From Cereibacter ovatus (GTDB taxonomy: Bacteria > Pseudomonadota > Alphaproteobacteria > Rhodobacterales > Rhodobacteraceae), in NCBI RefSeq assembly GCF_900207575.1, contig NZ_OAOQ01000002.1, positions 1-64,000 on the forward strand: a DNA stretch of 64,000 bases, given 5' to 3'. Below are positions 15,151 to 25,308 of the stretch, in pieces. Made by a program: the position numbers and the translations under genes. Below the pieces are notes generated by a model. It saw only the letters and a program-made list of their open reading frames with translations, was not told the origin of the DNA and made no database searches. Each line of letters begins with the position of its first letter. Position 1 is the first letter of the stretch.

Positions 15151-16464
15151 TTGGATCAGACATATGCAACGCTTGTCACGGGTCTTTCAGACTTTATTGC
15201 CCGCTTCGGTGGCGTGCCCGGCGCGGGGTTAAGGTTCGAATCGGCGGTGTTTGCCGGAACCGACAGTGTTTCCGTTTCGGGAACGGAAGGCACTGATCTT
15301 CTGGTCAGTTCGGTCAACGGAAACGAACTGGTCGGGCGTGGCGCCAGCGACCTGCTGCTTGGGTTGGGCGGGGCCGATAGCATTTTCGGGAATTCGGGAT
15401 CGGACGTGGCATTTGGCGGTGCCGGCACCGACCTGATCCTTGGGGGGCTGGGCGACGATCTGCTGATCGGCGGGGGGGGCGCTGACAGCCTGCACGGCGG
15501 TGTCGGCGCGAACCTGCTGATCGGCGGCGATGGCGATGACGTGCTGGATGTGCGCTGGGCGACGGATCCCGACCGTGGCGGCCTGTCCTTTGAAAGCTGG
15601 CGCGCGACCAAGCTGGGCGCCACCGACGAACTTCACGGCGGTGACGGCAACGATGTTCTGGAAGGCTCGTTCGGAAACGACCTGCTGTTCGGTGATGCCG
15701 GCGAGGATTCCCTGCGCGGTCAGGATGGCGACGATCGGCTGGATGGCGGCGATGGCAATGACAGCCTGCGCGGCGACGCAGGGGCCGATACCCTGATCGG
15801 TGGCGCCGGGAATGACGAGCTGGATGGCGGTCTGGGCGCCGATCTGCTGGACGGCGGCGATGGAAACGACCGGATCGCCGCCGGCAATGGCGACGACGAC
15901 ATCAGCGGCGGCGCCGGCCAGGATTCGATCGACGGCGGCTATGGCAACGACAGGATCCGGTCGGGCGATGGCAACGACCGGGTGGATGGCGGCGGCGGCG
16001 ACGATCTGATCTGGCTGGGAGAGGGCAACGATCTTGCGGCCGCGACCGAGGATTTCGGTCGTGGCGACGACGTGATCTTCGGCGAGGGTGGCAATGATAC
16101 GCTTTACGGCGGCCGCGGCTGCGACCAGCTCGACGGCGGCGACGGCGACGATGTGCTGAACGGCGGTGCCGGTGACGATTTCCTGACCGGCGGTGCGGGC
16201 TGCGACATCTTCCAGTTCCGCAGCGCCTATGGCTTCGACATCGTCAGCGACTTCACATCCGAAGATCGGCTGATCCTGACCCGCAACATCAACGGGATCG
16301 GCGGCGAAACCGGACGTGTGAGCGTCGAGGATCTGATCGGCCGGATCACGGATCTTGGCGGCGACTGCCTGCTTGATCTGGGGGGCGGCAACGCCACCTT
16401 GTTCCGCGGACTCTCGGCCGCCAGTCTTGAAGATCTGCTTCAGACCAATCTCGATTTCTTCTGA
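15151..16464 (+). CDS. RTX calcium-binding protein (divergent paralogue)
   Basis: This protein is 437 residues from the TTG at 15151, preceded at 5 nt by GGAGG (15141-15145). ATGs at 15103 and 15127 are in frame but lack a ribosome-binding site. The head DQTYATLVTGLSDFIARF is followed by about 25 RTX-like units in two blocks. The blocks are split by an insertion around residues 130-160 (VRWATDPDRGGLSFESWRA). The C-terminal domain DIVSDFTSEDRLILTRN through NATLFRGLSAASL, ending LDFF, matches that of the other RTX protein. This suggests both use the same type I exporter. Unusually for RTX proteins it has three cysteines, two of them in repeat units (GGRGCDQL, GGAGCDIF) and one in GGDCLLDLG. Confidence 0.9.
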   Translation: MDQTYATLVTGLSDFIARFGGVPGAGLRFESAVFAGTDSVSVSGTEGTDLLVSSVNGNELVGRGASDLLLGLGGADSIFGNSGSDVAFGGAGTDLILGGLGDDLLIGGGGADSLHGGVGANLLIGGDGDDVLDVRWATDPDRGGLSFESWRATKLGATDELHGGDGNDVLEGSFGNDLLFGDAGEDSLRGQDGDDRLDGGDGNDSLRGDAGADTLIGGAGNDELDGGLGADLLDGGDGNDRIAAGNGDDDISGGAGQDSIDGGYGNDRIRSGDGNDRVDGGGGDDLIWLGEGNDLAAATEDFGRGDDVIFGEGGNDTLYGGRGCDQLDGGDGDDVLNGGAGDDFLTGGAGCDIFQFRSAYGFDIVSDFTSEDRLILTRNINGIGGETGRVSVEDLIGRITDLGGDCLLDLGGGNATLFRGLSAASLEDLLQTNLDFF

Positions 16465-16548
16465 CGCACGAAAAAGCCCCGGCGTGGTGACGCATTTCGT
16501 GGGGTGGGACACAAGACAGGGCCGGATCAGCCGACCCTGATCTTTTCG

Positions 16549-16767
16549 AGTCGGGTGAACGAGGGGATCTTTGACAGCCTGGCCGATGCTCGGCGCAAAC
16601 TGGCCCTCTGGCGTTACGACTACAACCACGTCAGGCCGCATTCCTCGCTGGGCAACATGCCACCGGCAGAAGCGCGCCGGACGCTCGGGCTATTTGATGG
16701 CAACGCGCCCCGCGCACTTGCCAAGCCCGAAACCGATGCCCGTCCACCCCAAGGACTCTTGTTATGA
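16549..16767 (+). pseudogene. IS3-family transposase OrfB, C-terminal remnant
   Basis: The frame from about 16549 reads VNEGIFDSLADARRKL, WRYDYNHVRPHSSLG, MPPAEARRTL. This is the conserved tail of IS3-family integrases, with the catalytic Glu region lost upstream. The frame continues to TGA at 16765-16767. The N-terminal two thirds and OrfA are absent, and upstream sequence is the 3' flank of the RTX gene. It is a dead remnant, and with the IS debris at 1-1725 it brackets the accessory T1SS region. Confidence 0.85.
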
Positions 16768-16966
16768 ACGCGGAACGACCGGGGGGCAGGTCACCATCGT
16801 GGGGCGGTCAAGCTTCTGCGGAGCCTATATTGGCCTCAGGCTTGGGTCTGGAAGAAAAGTGCGCCGCCTGACCTCGAAAAAAGGTTGGCGCAGTGTGACC
16901 GTAGGTTTTTCCACGCAGTCCTCACGTCGGTTCATTCCAAACCTCGGCAGAAGGTGCACCCAAATC
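16768..16966. other. Non-coding flank of IS3 remnant
   Basis: This stretch probably includes the right end of the IS3 remnant (GGGGGGCAGGTCA at about 16780 is the style of such an end), followed by about 170 bp leading to the pnp terminator. No credible gene is seen on either strand. Confidence 0.4.
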
Positions 16967-16995
16967 AAAAGCCTGCCGCGGCGCGCGCGGCAGGC
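16967..16995 (-). terminator. Rho-independent terminator of pnp
   Basis: Read on the minus strand, a GC-rich stem GCCTGCCGCG / CGCGGCAGGC with a short loop is followed by TTTTGATTT. It lies about 75 nt after the pnp stop codon, so it ends the rbfA-to-pnp region transcript. Confidence 0.85.
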
Positions 16996-17070
16996 TCTGT
17001 TCGCTCGTGTCCCTCCGTGCGGAATGCATCAGCACTTGCCGGGGGCCCCTTTGTCCACATTCGGGACGGA

Positions 17071-19215
<2,145 letters not shown>

Positions 19216-19365
19216 GTCTTTTCCTGTCCTGACCGGGGGACCCTCCGCCCGGCCTGTTGCGTACGGGCCGTATGCCCGTGGCCCCTGTATGATGCCGAGG
19301 CCGGTCCCGCGGAGCCCGTCGGGAGGGCCGTCACGCGCAGGGATCATCCCCGCGCCCGGAATAGG
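19216..19365 (-). promoter_or_regulatory. pnp leader with hairpin
   Basis: 150 bp lie between the rpsO terminator and the pnp start. The region contains ACGGGC-CGTAT-GCCCGT (19263-19279), a short stable hairpin, in a GC-rich leader. In enterobacteria the pnp leader is cut by RNase III and autoregulated by PNPase. A similar role here is inference only. Confidence 0.4.
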
Positions 19366-19387
19366 AAAACGCGCCCCGGAGGGCGCG
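19366..19387 (-). terminator. Rho-independent terminator of rpsO
   Basis: On the minus strand CGCGCCC-TCCG-GGGCGCG is followed directly by TTTTCC. It lies 8 nt after the rpsO stop codon. Readthrough would be needed for rpsO-pnp co-transcription, otherwise pnp has its own promoter. Confidence 0.85.
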
Positions 19388-19395
19388 CTTCAAGG

Positions 19396-19665
19396 TCAGC
19401 GGCGGAGGCCCAGACGCGCGATCAGCGCGGTGTAGCGGCCTTCGTCCTTCTTCTTGAGGTAGTCGAGCAGCTTGCGGCGCTGCGCCACCATCATCAGCAG
19501 GCCCCGACGCGAGTGGTTGTCCTTGCGGTGGGTCTTGAAATGCTCGGTCAGCGTCGCGATGCGCGACGACAGAATCGCCACCTGAACCTCGGGCGAGCCG
19601 GTGTCGCCTTCCTTGGTGGCATAGTCCTTGATGATGCGGGCTTTTTCTTCGACGGTGATCGACAT
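19396..19665 (-). CDS. rpsO: 30S ribosomal protein S15
   Basis: 89 residues from ATG 19665 ([16 protein letters not shown]), with AGGAGA 7 nt upstream. It contains the S15 signature region around [31 protein letters not shown] (split here across helices 3-4) and ends [11 protein letters not shown]15 binds 16S rRNA at the central-domain three-way junction. The open frame extends upstream to 19851 but without family resemblance. Confidence 0.98.
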   Translation of the reverse strand: MSITVEEKARIIKDYATKEGDTGSPEVQVAILSSRIATLTEHFKTHRKDNHSRRGLLMMVAQRRKLLDYLKKKDEGRYTALIARLGLRR

Positions 19666-19838
19666 CGGGATCTCCTGGTCTGAGGGTGACGGCACAAGCC
19701 GGGATGTCGTCCAGCAGGGCCCTTGGAACTCTGCCCGAAAGCCGGGCAGATGCGCGCATATAGGCGAAAATCGCCTTGAAGGAAAGCGCCTTTCTCGGCC
19801 GGCGTGTCGGGCGGCATGTGCCCGGACCGCCGACTGGC

Positions 19839-20351
19839 TCAGGGGTGCCACGGCACAGGCTGCCGGTCATAGCCCACATACAGCGGGTGTTTGGGCTGGC
19901 CGTCGCGGTTCAGGCCCAGATGGTAAAGCGGAAGGCCGGTCGCCCGCAGCAGCGCCTCGACCTGCCGTCCGCGATCCAGATGCGCCCCATGCGCCCCCCA
20001 GGCGCAGACAATGCGATCGGCCCAGGGCGCCGAGTCCGCGATGGCTGTGTCATTCTCGGGATTGCCGACCGGATCGGCGGCGGCGCGCATCTTCTTCGGA
20101 TCGGTGTCGCGCCAGGCAAAGATGTTGCACACCCGGAAGGCGCCGAACCCCAGCGCGCGGGCCCGCCGCTCGCAGCGTTCCACCGTCGGGTCGTTCTGGT
20201 ATTCCGTCGCGGTCGAGGGGTTCAGCATCACGAACAGCGCCTTGGGCCCCGCCGGGTCCCAGACCCGCGTCAACATAAAGCGATAGCGTTCGCAATCCGA
20301 ATAGACCGCGGTCGAGGGCGCATCGCCCTTCACGAAACTGCGCGTGATCAT
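19839..20351 (-). CDS. DUF1643 domain protein
   Basis: 170 residues from ATG 20351 ([13 protein letters not shown]), with AGGAGGG ideally spaced. Conserved DUF1643 features are [26 protein letters not shown], which begins with the NPS(T/K)A motif, then [12 protein letters not shown] and IVCAWGAHG, and the C-terminal [17 protein letters not shown]. The biochemical role of the family is unknown. It sits between cysK and rpsO on the same strand, with a long gap (about 370 bp) before it. Confidence 0.9.
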   Translation of the reverse strand: MITRSFVKGDAPSTAVYSDCERYRFMLTRVWDPAGPKALFVMLNPSTATEYQNDPTVERCERRARALGFGAFRVCNIFAWRDTDPKKMRAAADPVGNPENDTAIADSAPWADRIVCAWGAHGAHLDRGRQVEALLRATGLPLYHLGLNRDGQPKHPLYVGYDRQPVPWHP

Positions 20352-20719
20352 CTGCCCTCCTGCGCGGATGCCGCCCACCTAGGCAGCGCGCCGGCCAAGG
20401 GCAAGCCCTACCACCCCGGCCGATCCGCCAAAGAGACTTTGCGCAGCCATGTGCAGATCCGCCCGCCCGCACGACAACACGGATGGATCCTCAGCCCCCG
20501 TGGTCTGCTGTGGCAAAGGGCAGATCCGCCCGCCCGCATTGCAGGACGGGTGCCCCTGCGTGGTGCCCTTTCAATCCGCTCGGATCCGCCGCCCCCGCAG
20601 GCGCGGTCAGACCCATGCGCGCCGCGCCCCAGATCCGGCCGGCCGCATCGCGACGCCTGGGCGCCTGTCCCCGGCAGGGCCGCGCGAGGGGGTTCGATGC
20701 CCCCTCGCGCGGCGCCCCC
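20352..20719. other. Intergenic region with a 19-bp direct repeat
   Basis: These 368 bp lie between the cysK stop and the DUF1643 start. The 19-mer GCAGATCCGCCCGCCCGCA occurs at 20453-20471 and again at 20520-20538 (67-bp period), with a partial third version (GGATCCGCCGCCCCCGCA) near 20580. No gene is recognised. The promoter for DUF1643 should lie near 20360-20420. Confidence 0.6.
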
Positions 20720-21796
20720 TTACAGCTGGAAGCCGGGGGTCGAGGCCGACAGCGCCTTTTCGCTGTCGTCCATATCCTCCGAGATGGCCTGAAACAGCGG
20801 CGTCGACATGTAGCGTTCGCCCGTGTCGGGCAGCATCGCCAGAATGACCGAGCCCTTCGGCGCCCGTTCCGCCACCTTCCGCGCCACCGCAAACGTCGAC
20901 CCGCCCGAGATCCCGGTCAGGATGCCCTCTTTTGCCGCCAGTTCCCGCGCCCAGGTCATGCCCTCGTCGCCCGTTACCGGGATCAGCTCGTCATAGGCCC
21001 CCGCATCAAGCCCTTCTTGCAGCACCTTCGGAATGAAATCCGGGGTCCAGCCCTGGATCGCATGAGGTTCGAAAGCCGGATGGCTGGTCGCGGCGGTGCC
21101 GTCGGCGTGGCGCTCCTGTGCGATTCCCGACCCGACAAGCTGGGCATTGGCCGGTTCGGACAACGCGATCTTCACCTCGGGGCGTTCGCGGCGCAGCACG
21201 CGGGCGACACCCGTCACCGTGCCGCCGGTGCCATAGCCGGTCACGAACCAGTCCAGCCGTTGGCCCGCGAAATCGGCCACGATCTCGCGCCCGGTGGTGG
21301 CCTCGTGGATCTCGGCATTGGCGTCGGTCTCGAACTGGCTGGCCAGGAACCAGCCGTTCGCCTCGGCCAGTTCCTGCGCCTTGCGATACATGCCAAAGCC
21401 CTTGGCCGCCCGCGGCGTCAGCACCACCTTCGCCCCCAGAAGCCGCATCAGCCGCCGCCGCTCGACCGAGAACGCCTCGGACATGGTGATGACCAGCGGA
21501 TAGCCCTTCTGCGCGCAGACCATGGCCAGCCCGATGCCGGTATTGCCGCTTGTGGCCTCGACCACCGTCATGCCGGGCTTCAGTTTCCCGGACCGCTCGG
21601 CCGCTTCGATGATGTTCAGCGCAAGGCGGTCCTTCACCGAGGCGGCGGGATTGAAGAACTCGGCCTTGACGTAGATCGTCACACCTTCGGGCGAAAGGTT
21701 GTTGATCCGGATCACCGGCGTGTCGCCCACGGTGTCCAGCACGCTGTCATAAAGCCGGCCGCGGCCTGCGGTGGTGCGGATCTTTGGCGCATCCAT
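20720..21796 (-). CDS. cysK: Cysteine synthase family enzyme (O-acetylserine sulfhydrylase)
   Basis: This PLP enzyme makes cysteine from O-acetylserine and sulfide. It has 358 residues, a little longer than the usual 310-330. The PLP Lys is K55 in FNPAASVKDRLAL. The substrate loop is EATSGNTGIGLAM, the phosphate loop VTGYGTGGTVTG, and the C-terminal PLP-ring contact ISGGSTFAVARK. The final 40 residues (DTGERYMSTPLFQAI...) are the CysK-type tail. The start is ATG 21796. It is embedded between truB and DUF1643/rpsO, an insertion into a translation operon rather than a sulfur operon. Confidence 0.93.
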   Translation of the reverse strand: MDAPKIRTTAGRGRLYDSVLDTVGDTPVIRINNLSPEGVTIYVKAEFFNPAASVKDRLALNIIEAAERSGKLKPGMTVVEATSGNTGIGLAMVCAQKGYPLVITMSEAFSVERRRLMRLLGAKVVLTPRAAKGFGMYRKAQELAEANGWFLASQFETDANAEIHEATTGREIVADFAGQRLDWFVTGYGTGGTVTGVARVLRRERPEVKIALSEPANAQLVGSGIAQERHADGTAATSHPAFEPHAIQGWTPDFIPKVLQEGLDAGAYDELIPVTGDEGMTWARELAAKEGILTGISGGSTFAVARKVAERAPKGSVILAMLPDTGERYMSTPLFQAISEDMDDSEKALSASTPGFQL

Positions 21797-21922
21797 GATG
21801 CTTCTCCTGTCAGTCTTTGCGACCGCAGCTTAACCCGTTCTTCCGCGGCGTGTTTCCCGAATTTCGCAGCCGGCGTGGATCGCCGTCCGCGCAGGGCGCC
21901 CGCAGGCGGAACGCCGTCAGCC

Positions 21923-21969
21923 CGCGTGACGGCGGTGGGCCGCCGCGCGCCGCGCGCCGCCGTCACGCG
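21923..21969 (-). terminator. Strong GC hairpin after truB
   Basis: A 13-bp perfect inverted repeat (GCGTGACGGCGG at 21924-21935 with its complement at 21957-21968, plus one flanking pair) lies 11 nt beyond the truB stop on the minus strand. No T-run follows, so it may be an attenuator or mRNA-stabilising stem between truB and cysK rather than a full terminator. Confidence 0.45.
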
Positions 21970-21979
21970 CGAACGGACG

Positions 21980-22885
21980 TCACAGGTTGAACACCCGGCT
22001 GGGATGCAACTCGCCCGCCTTGTAGATCCCCACCGCCAGCGGCTTGCCCTGATAGCTGGCCCAGGCTTCGTCACCGAACTCCACGTCCGAGGCGATGACC
22101 ATCCCCGGATTGCCGTTCTTCAGCCGCGCCGCGCCCTCGGCCGTCGCCGGCAGTTCCGGCAGATCGGCCAGCCCCGTTTCCAGCGGCAGCACATGCGCCA
22201 GCAGCGCATCGGTCTTGGCCAGCTCGTCGATGGTTGCGATGGCGATCCCGTCCTCGGCATCGAACGGCCCCGACCAGGTGCGCCGCAGCCATTCGACATG
22301 GCCGTAACACCCCAGCGCCTGCCCCAGATCGCGGGCGATGGCGCGGACATAGCCGCCCTTGCCGCAGACCATCTCCAACTCGACATGATCCGCATCGGGG
22401 CGCGCGATCATGTCCAGGCTTTCCACCCACAACGGCCGCGCCGCCAGATCCAGCACCTCGCCTTCGCGGGCCAGATCATAGGCGCGCTCGCCCTCGACCT
22501 TCACCGCCGAGAACTGCGGCGGCACCTGCATGATCTCGCCGCGGAAGGCCGCCAGCGCCGTCTCGATGTCCGCATCCGACGGCCGCGCGTCCGACGTGGC
22601 GATCACCTCGCCCTCGGCATCGTCGGTGCGGGTCGCCACGCCAAAGCGCACCATGAAGCGATAGCATTTCAGCGCATCGGTGATGTAGGGCACGGTCTTG
22701 GTGGCCTCGCCCAGCGCCACGGCCAGAACGCCGGTCGCATCCGGGTCCAGTGTGCCGGCATGGCCCGCCTTCTGCGCATCCAGCGCCCAGCGCACCTTGT
22801 TCACGACCGAGGTCGAGGTCATGCCCGCGGGCTTGTCCACCACCAGCCAGCCCGAGATCGCCCGGCCCTTGCGCGTCCGTCCCAT
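21980..22885 (-). CDS. truB: tRNA pseudouridine(55) synthase TruB
   Basis: It isomerises U55 in the T-loop of tRNAs. It has 301 residues from ATG 22885 ([24 protein letters not shown]), with AAGGGGA upstream. The catalytic motif is [13 protein letters not shown] with Asp47. It also has [59 protein letters not shown] and a C-terminal PUA-like tail. It follows the phosphodiester-glycosidase-like gene by 53 bp. Confidence 0.97.
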   Translation of the reverse strand: MGRTRKGRAISGWLVVDKPAGMTSTSVVNKVRWALDAQKAGHAGTLDPDATGVLAVALGEATKTVPYITDALKCYRFMVRFGVATRTDDAEGEVIATSDARPSDADIETALAAFRGEIMQVPPQFSAVKVEGERAYDLAREGEVLDLAARPLWVESLDMIARPDADHVELEMVCGKGGYVRAIARDLGQALGCYGHVEWLRRTWSGPFDAEDGIAIATIDELAKTDALLAHVLPLETGLADLPELPATAEGAARLKNGNPGMVIASDVEFGDEAWASYQGKPLAVGIYKAGELHPSRVFNL

Positions 22886-22938
22886 CGTCGTCCCCTTCTG
22901 ACAGAAGGCCCGCCTGCTAGACCCCTTCGCCAGCCCCG

Positions 22939-23679
22939 TCAACGCTTCGCGACGACCAGCCCCACGATCGGCCCCATGGTCGCCCCCCAGTCCGACCGTC
23001 GTGCCCCCGCGTCATGCAACCGCGAGATCGACCCGTCAAAGTAAAGTGCATCCCGAAGCCCCAGCGCATCGCGATAGAACCGCCCGAACTGATGGAACGT
23101 CACCGCCCGGTCCGAGATCGCAAACACCGCCCGCTGCCCGTCCTCGCTGACGCCGACGCCGTTGCGGATGTAACGCGAATCGCTGTCGACAAGGAACCGC
23201 GGGTGCAACGCGCCCCCGATCACCAGCATCGGCCCCGATTGCGAGGCATGGCGGCACGCCGGCCGCCCGGCCGCGAAGGCGCGGGTCTCGATCACGCGAA
23301 AGCCATCCTCGCCAATGCAGAACACCCCGTTGGGCAGCAGGCCGAAATTGCCGTCGCTCGCCCCGGTCACCAGTGCCGCGCGCGTCTCTCCGCCCTCGAT
23401 CATCAGCCCCACGGGGCGGCGGTCGGGATGATACATCCCCGCATTCATCGCGAAGGCCAGAACCCGCCCCTCGGCCGCAAGCGCGTCGTTCACACGGGCG
23501 AAACTGCCATAGGGCCGCCCGTCCGGCGCAGTCTGGAACAGCCGCAGGTCGTCGCCCGCTTCGGCCTCGCAGACGGTGAAGGGGATGCCCTCGAAACTGA
23601 CCGCCCGACAGGCGGGCTCGGCGGTTGCACAACCCGCCGGCCACAAGGCCAGCGCAAGGGCCGCCAACCTAGCCCTCAT
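22939..23679 (-). CDS. DUF2233 / NAGPA-domain phosphodiester glycosidase-like lipoprotein
   Basis: 246 residues. The N-terminus [21 protein letters not shown] is a secretion signal with a plausible lipobox (PAGC, Cys17), so it is probably periplasmic and lipid-anchored. The domain reads [55 protein letters not shown] and [16 protein letters not shown]. This is the NAGPA/DUF2233 fold of phosphodiester alpha-GlcNAcase-like proteins, also seen in envelope proteins. The start ATG 23679 overlaps the rbfA stop by 11 bp, so it is translated with a ribosome-maturation factor. The substrate is unknown. Confidence 0.88.
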   Translation of the reverse strand: MRARLAALALALWPAGCATAEPACRAVSFEGIPFTVCEAEAGDDLRLFQTAPDGRPYGSFARVNDALAAEGRVLAFAMNAGMYHPDRRPVGLMIEGGETRAALVTGASDGNFGLLPNGVFCIGEDGFRVIETRAFAAGRPACRHASQSGPMLVIGGALHPRFLVDSDSRYIRNGVGVSEDGQRAVFAISDRAVTFHQFGRFYRDALGLRDALYFDGSISRLHDAGARRSDWGATMGPIVGLVVAKR

Positions 23680-24079
23680 CCGCCTCGCCGCCGCGAATGT
23701 CGCGCTGAACCACCTCGTCCGAGAACAGCCGCCGCGTCTCGTCCAGCCGGTCGAAGGTCTCGTCAGGGCGGAACCGCAGGTCCGGGGCGTATTTCAGCGT
23801 CATCTGCCGGGTGATGTGGTGGCGCAACTCGCCCCGGTGCTTCGACAGCAGCGCAATGGCGGCCTCGACATCCTTGCCACCCAGCGGCATGACATGAACC
23901 GTCGCCACCTTCAGATCGGGCGAACAGCGCACCTCGCCCACCGTGATCGACATCCGGTTCAGATCGGGGTCGTGAATATCGCCCCGGTTCAGCACGTCCG
24001 CAAGCGTGCGCCGGATCAGTTCGCCGACGCGAAGCTGACGTTGCGAGGGGCCGGTTCCGGAATGCGATCTGTGTGCCAT
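23669..24079 (-). CDS. rbfA: 30S ribosome-binding factor A
   Basis: This late 30S maturation factor uses a KH-like fold to bind helix 1 of 16S rRNA. It has 136 residues from ATG 24079 ([24 protein letters not shown]). ATG 24088 (MGGMAHR) is an alternative, and neither has a strong ribosome-binding site. Motifs are [57 protein letters not shown] and [10 protein letters not shown]. It is the first gene of the minus-strand operon and diverges from dapB. Confidence 0.95.
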   Translation of the reverse strand: MAHRSHSGTGPSQRQLRVGELIRRTLADVLNRGDIHDPDLNRMSITVGEVRCSPDLKVATVHVMPLGGKDVEAAIALLSKHRGELRHHITRQMTLKYAPDLRFRPDETFDRLDETRRLFSDEVVQRDIRGGEADEG

Positions 24080-24186
24080 GCCGCCCATGTAGGCGCTTTC
24101 GCCTGCGCCCGCAACGCCATGCTTCACGCCCTTTGCGCCGCCGGCGCGAAGCCGCTACAGAGACAGCAAAACCACAGGAGAATGCC
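24080..24186. promoter_or_regulatory. Divergent promoter region rbfA / dapB
   Basis: 107 bp lie between the divergent starts of rbfA and dapB. It must hold promoters for both unless infB-type upstream genes were displaced. No consensus boxes were confidently identified. Confidence 0.4.
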
Positions 24187-24996
24187 ATGTCGGATCTGCC
24201 GGGAATCGTCATCACCGGGGCCTCGGGCCGGATGGGCCAGATGCTGATGAAGACGGTGCTCGCCTCTGACAAGGCGCGCCTCGTCGGCGCGGTGGAACGC
24301 CCCGGCCACGACTGGATCGGCCGTGACGCGGGCGCCGCGATGGGCGGCGCCGCGGTTGGCGTCACCGTGACCGATGACCCGCTCGAAGCCTTCGCCCAGG
24401 CCCAGGCGGTGATCGACTTCACCGCCCCCGCAGCCACCACCCACTTCGCCGAACTTGCCGCCCAGGCCCGCGCCGTCCATGTCATCGGCACCACCGGACT
24501 CGGACCGGCCGATCTCGACCGGCTGGAATGGGCCGCCCATCACGCGGTGATCGTGCGCGCCGGCAACATGAGCCTCGGGGTCAACCTCCTCGTGCAACTG
24601 ACGAAAAAGGTCGCCGCGGCGCTCGATGCCGATTGGGACATCGAAGTGGTCGAAGCCCATCACCGCATGAAGGTCGACGCCCCCTCCGGCACTGCCCTCA
24701 TGCTCGGCGCCGCCGCCGCCGAAGGCCGCGGCACCACACTCGACCATGCCCGCGTCTCGGGCCGCGACGGCATCACCGGCGCCCGCGCCCGTGGCAGCAT
24801 CGGCTTCTCGGCCATCCGCGGCGGCGACATCGTCGGCGAACACGATGTGATCTTCGCAACCGAGGGCGAGCGGATCACGCTGCGCCACATTGCCACCGAC
24901 CGCGCCATCTTCGCCCGCGGCGCCCTCAAGGCTGCACTCTGGGGTCAGGACAAACGCCCCGGACAATACGACATGCTCGACGTCCTCGGACTCTGA
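24187..24996 (+). CDS. dapB: 4-hydroxy-tetrahydrodipicolinate reductase
   Basis: It performs the NAD(P)H-dependent step of the lysine/diaminopimelate pathway. It has 269 residues from ATG 24187 ([18 protein letters not shown]) with AGGAGA upstream. The Rossmann loop is GASGRMGQ (residues 11-18), with [10 protein letters not shown] and VIGTTGL. The signature [19 protein letters not shown] carries the catalytic His and Lys and the substrate PSGTA loop. Tail: [18 protein letters not shown]. It is a lone plus-strand gene with its own terminator. Confidence 0.97.
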   Translation: MSDLPGIVITGASGRMGQMLMKTVLASDKARLVGAVERPGHDWIGRDAGAAMGGAAVGVTVTDDPLEAFAQAQAVIDFTAPAATTHFAELAAQARAVHVIGTTGLGPADLDRLEWAAHHAVIVRAGNMSLGVNLLVQLTKKVAAALDADWDIEVVEAHHRMKVDAPSGTALMLGAAAAEGRGTTLDHARVSGRDGITGARARGSIGFSAIRGGDIVGEHDVIFATEGERITLRHIATDRAIFARGALKAALWGQDKRPGQYDMLDVLGL

Positions 24997-25048
24997 CCTT
25001 TCATTCTGGCCCAAATATCCCGGGGTCCGGGGCAGCGCCCCGGGCTTT
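24997..25048 (+). terminator. 3' element and terminator after dapB
   Basis: A block TTCATTCTGGCCCAAATATC (25000-25019) starts 3 nt after the dapB stop and is followed by the perfect hairpin CCGGGGC-AGC-GCCCCGG (25027-25043) and GCTTT. The same block-plus-hairpin arrangement follows the lysine-dehydrogenase-like gene on the minus strand at 50553-50592. Confidence 0.7.
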
Positions 25049-25062
25049 CCGCGACGCCCGGC

Positions 25063-25242
25063 TCAGAAGTCGATGGCGATGCCCTTCTTCTCCCAGTCGC
25101 CGAATCGCACCGGCTCGGGTCCGTTCCGTCCGCCGATCTCCTTCGGCAGATCCAGTGCCTTGGCGGCGCGGCGGCGTTCCTCTGCCTCGGCCAGGGCACG
25201 CAGCGCCTCGGGGGGCAGGGTCTTCGGGGTATCCTCGGTCAT
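25063..25242 (-). CDS. SdhAF4 family protein (DUF1674), succinate dehydrogenase assembly factor
   Basis: 59 residues from ATG 25242 (MTEDTPKTLPPEALRAL). It ends in the family signature KEIGGRNGPEPVRFGDWEKKGIAIDF, whose last residues (GDWE.KG...DF) define SdhAF4/DUF1674. In eukaryotes SdhAF4 binds flavinylated SDHA before complex II assembly. The bacterial role is by homology. It diverges from rsmB by 66 bp, a common alphaproteobacterial arrangement. Confidence 0.93.
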   Translation of the reverse strand: MTEDTPKTLPPEALRALAEAEERRRAAKALDLPKEIGGRNGPEPVRFGDWEKKGIAIDF

Positions 25243-25308
25243 CTGGGGTTCCTTGTGCGGGGCCGACCCATGATATACCGCCGCAAAGCAACACAACAAG
25301 GAGGCGGC

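Noticed and set aside
15229-16641. Minus-strand ORF of 470 codons opposite the second RTX gene
   Set aside because: Repetitive Val/Ala-rich translation produced by the complementary strand of RTX repeats.
20483-23044. 850-codon plus-strand ORF opposite cysK and truB
   Set aside because: Antisense to two clear genes, with no conserved motif.
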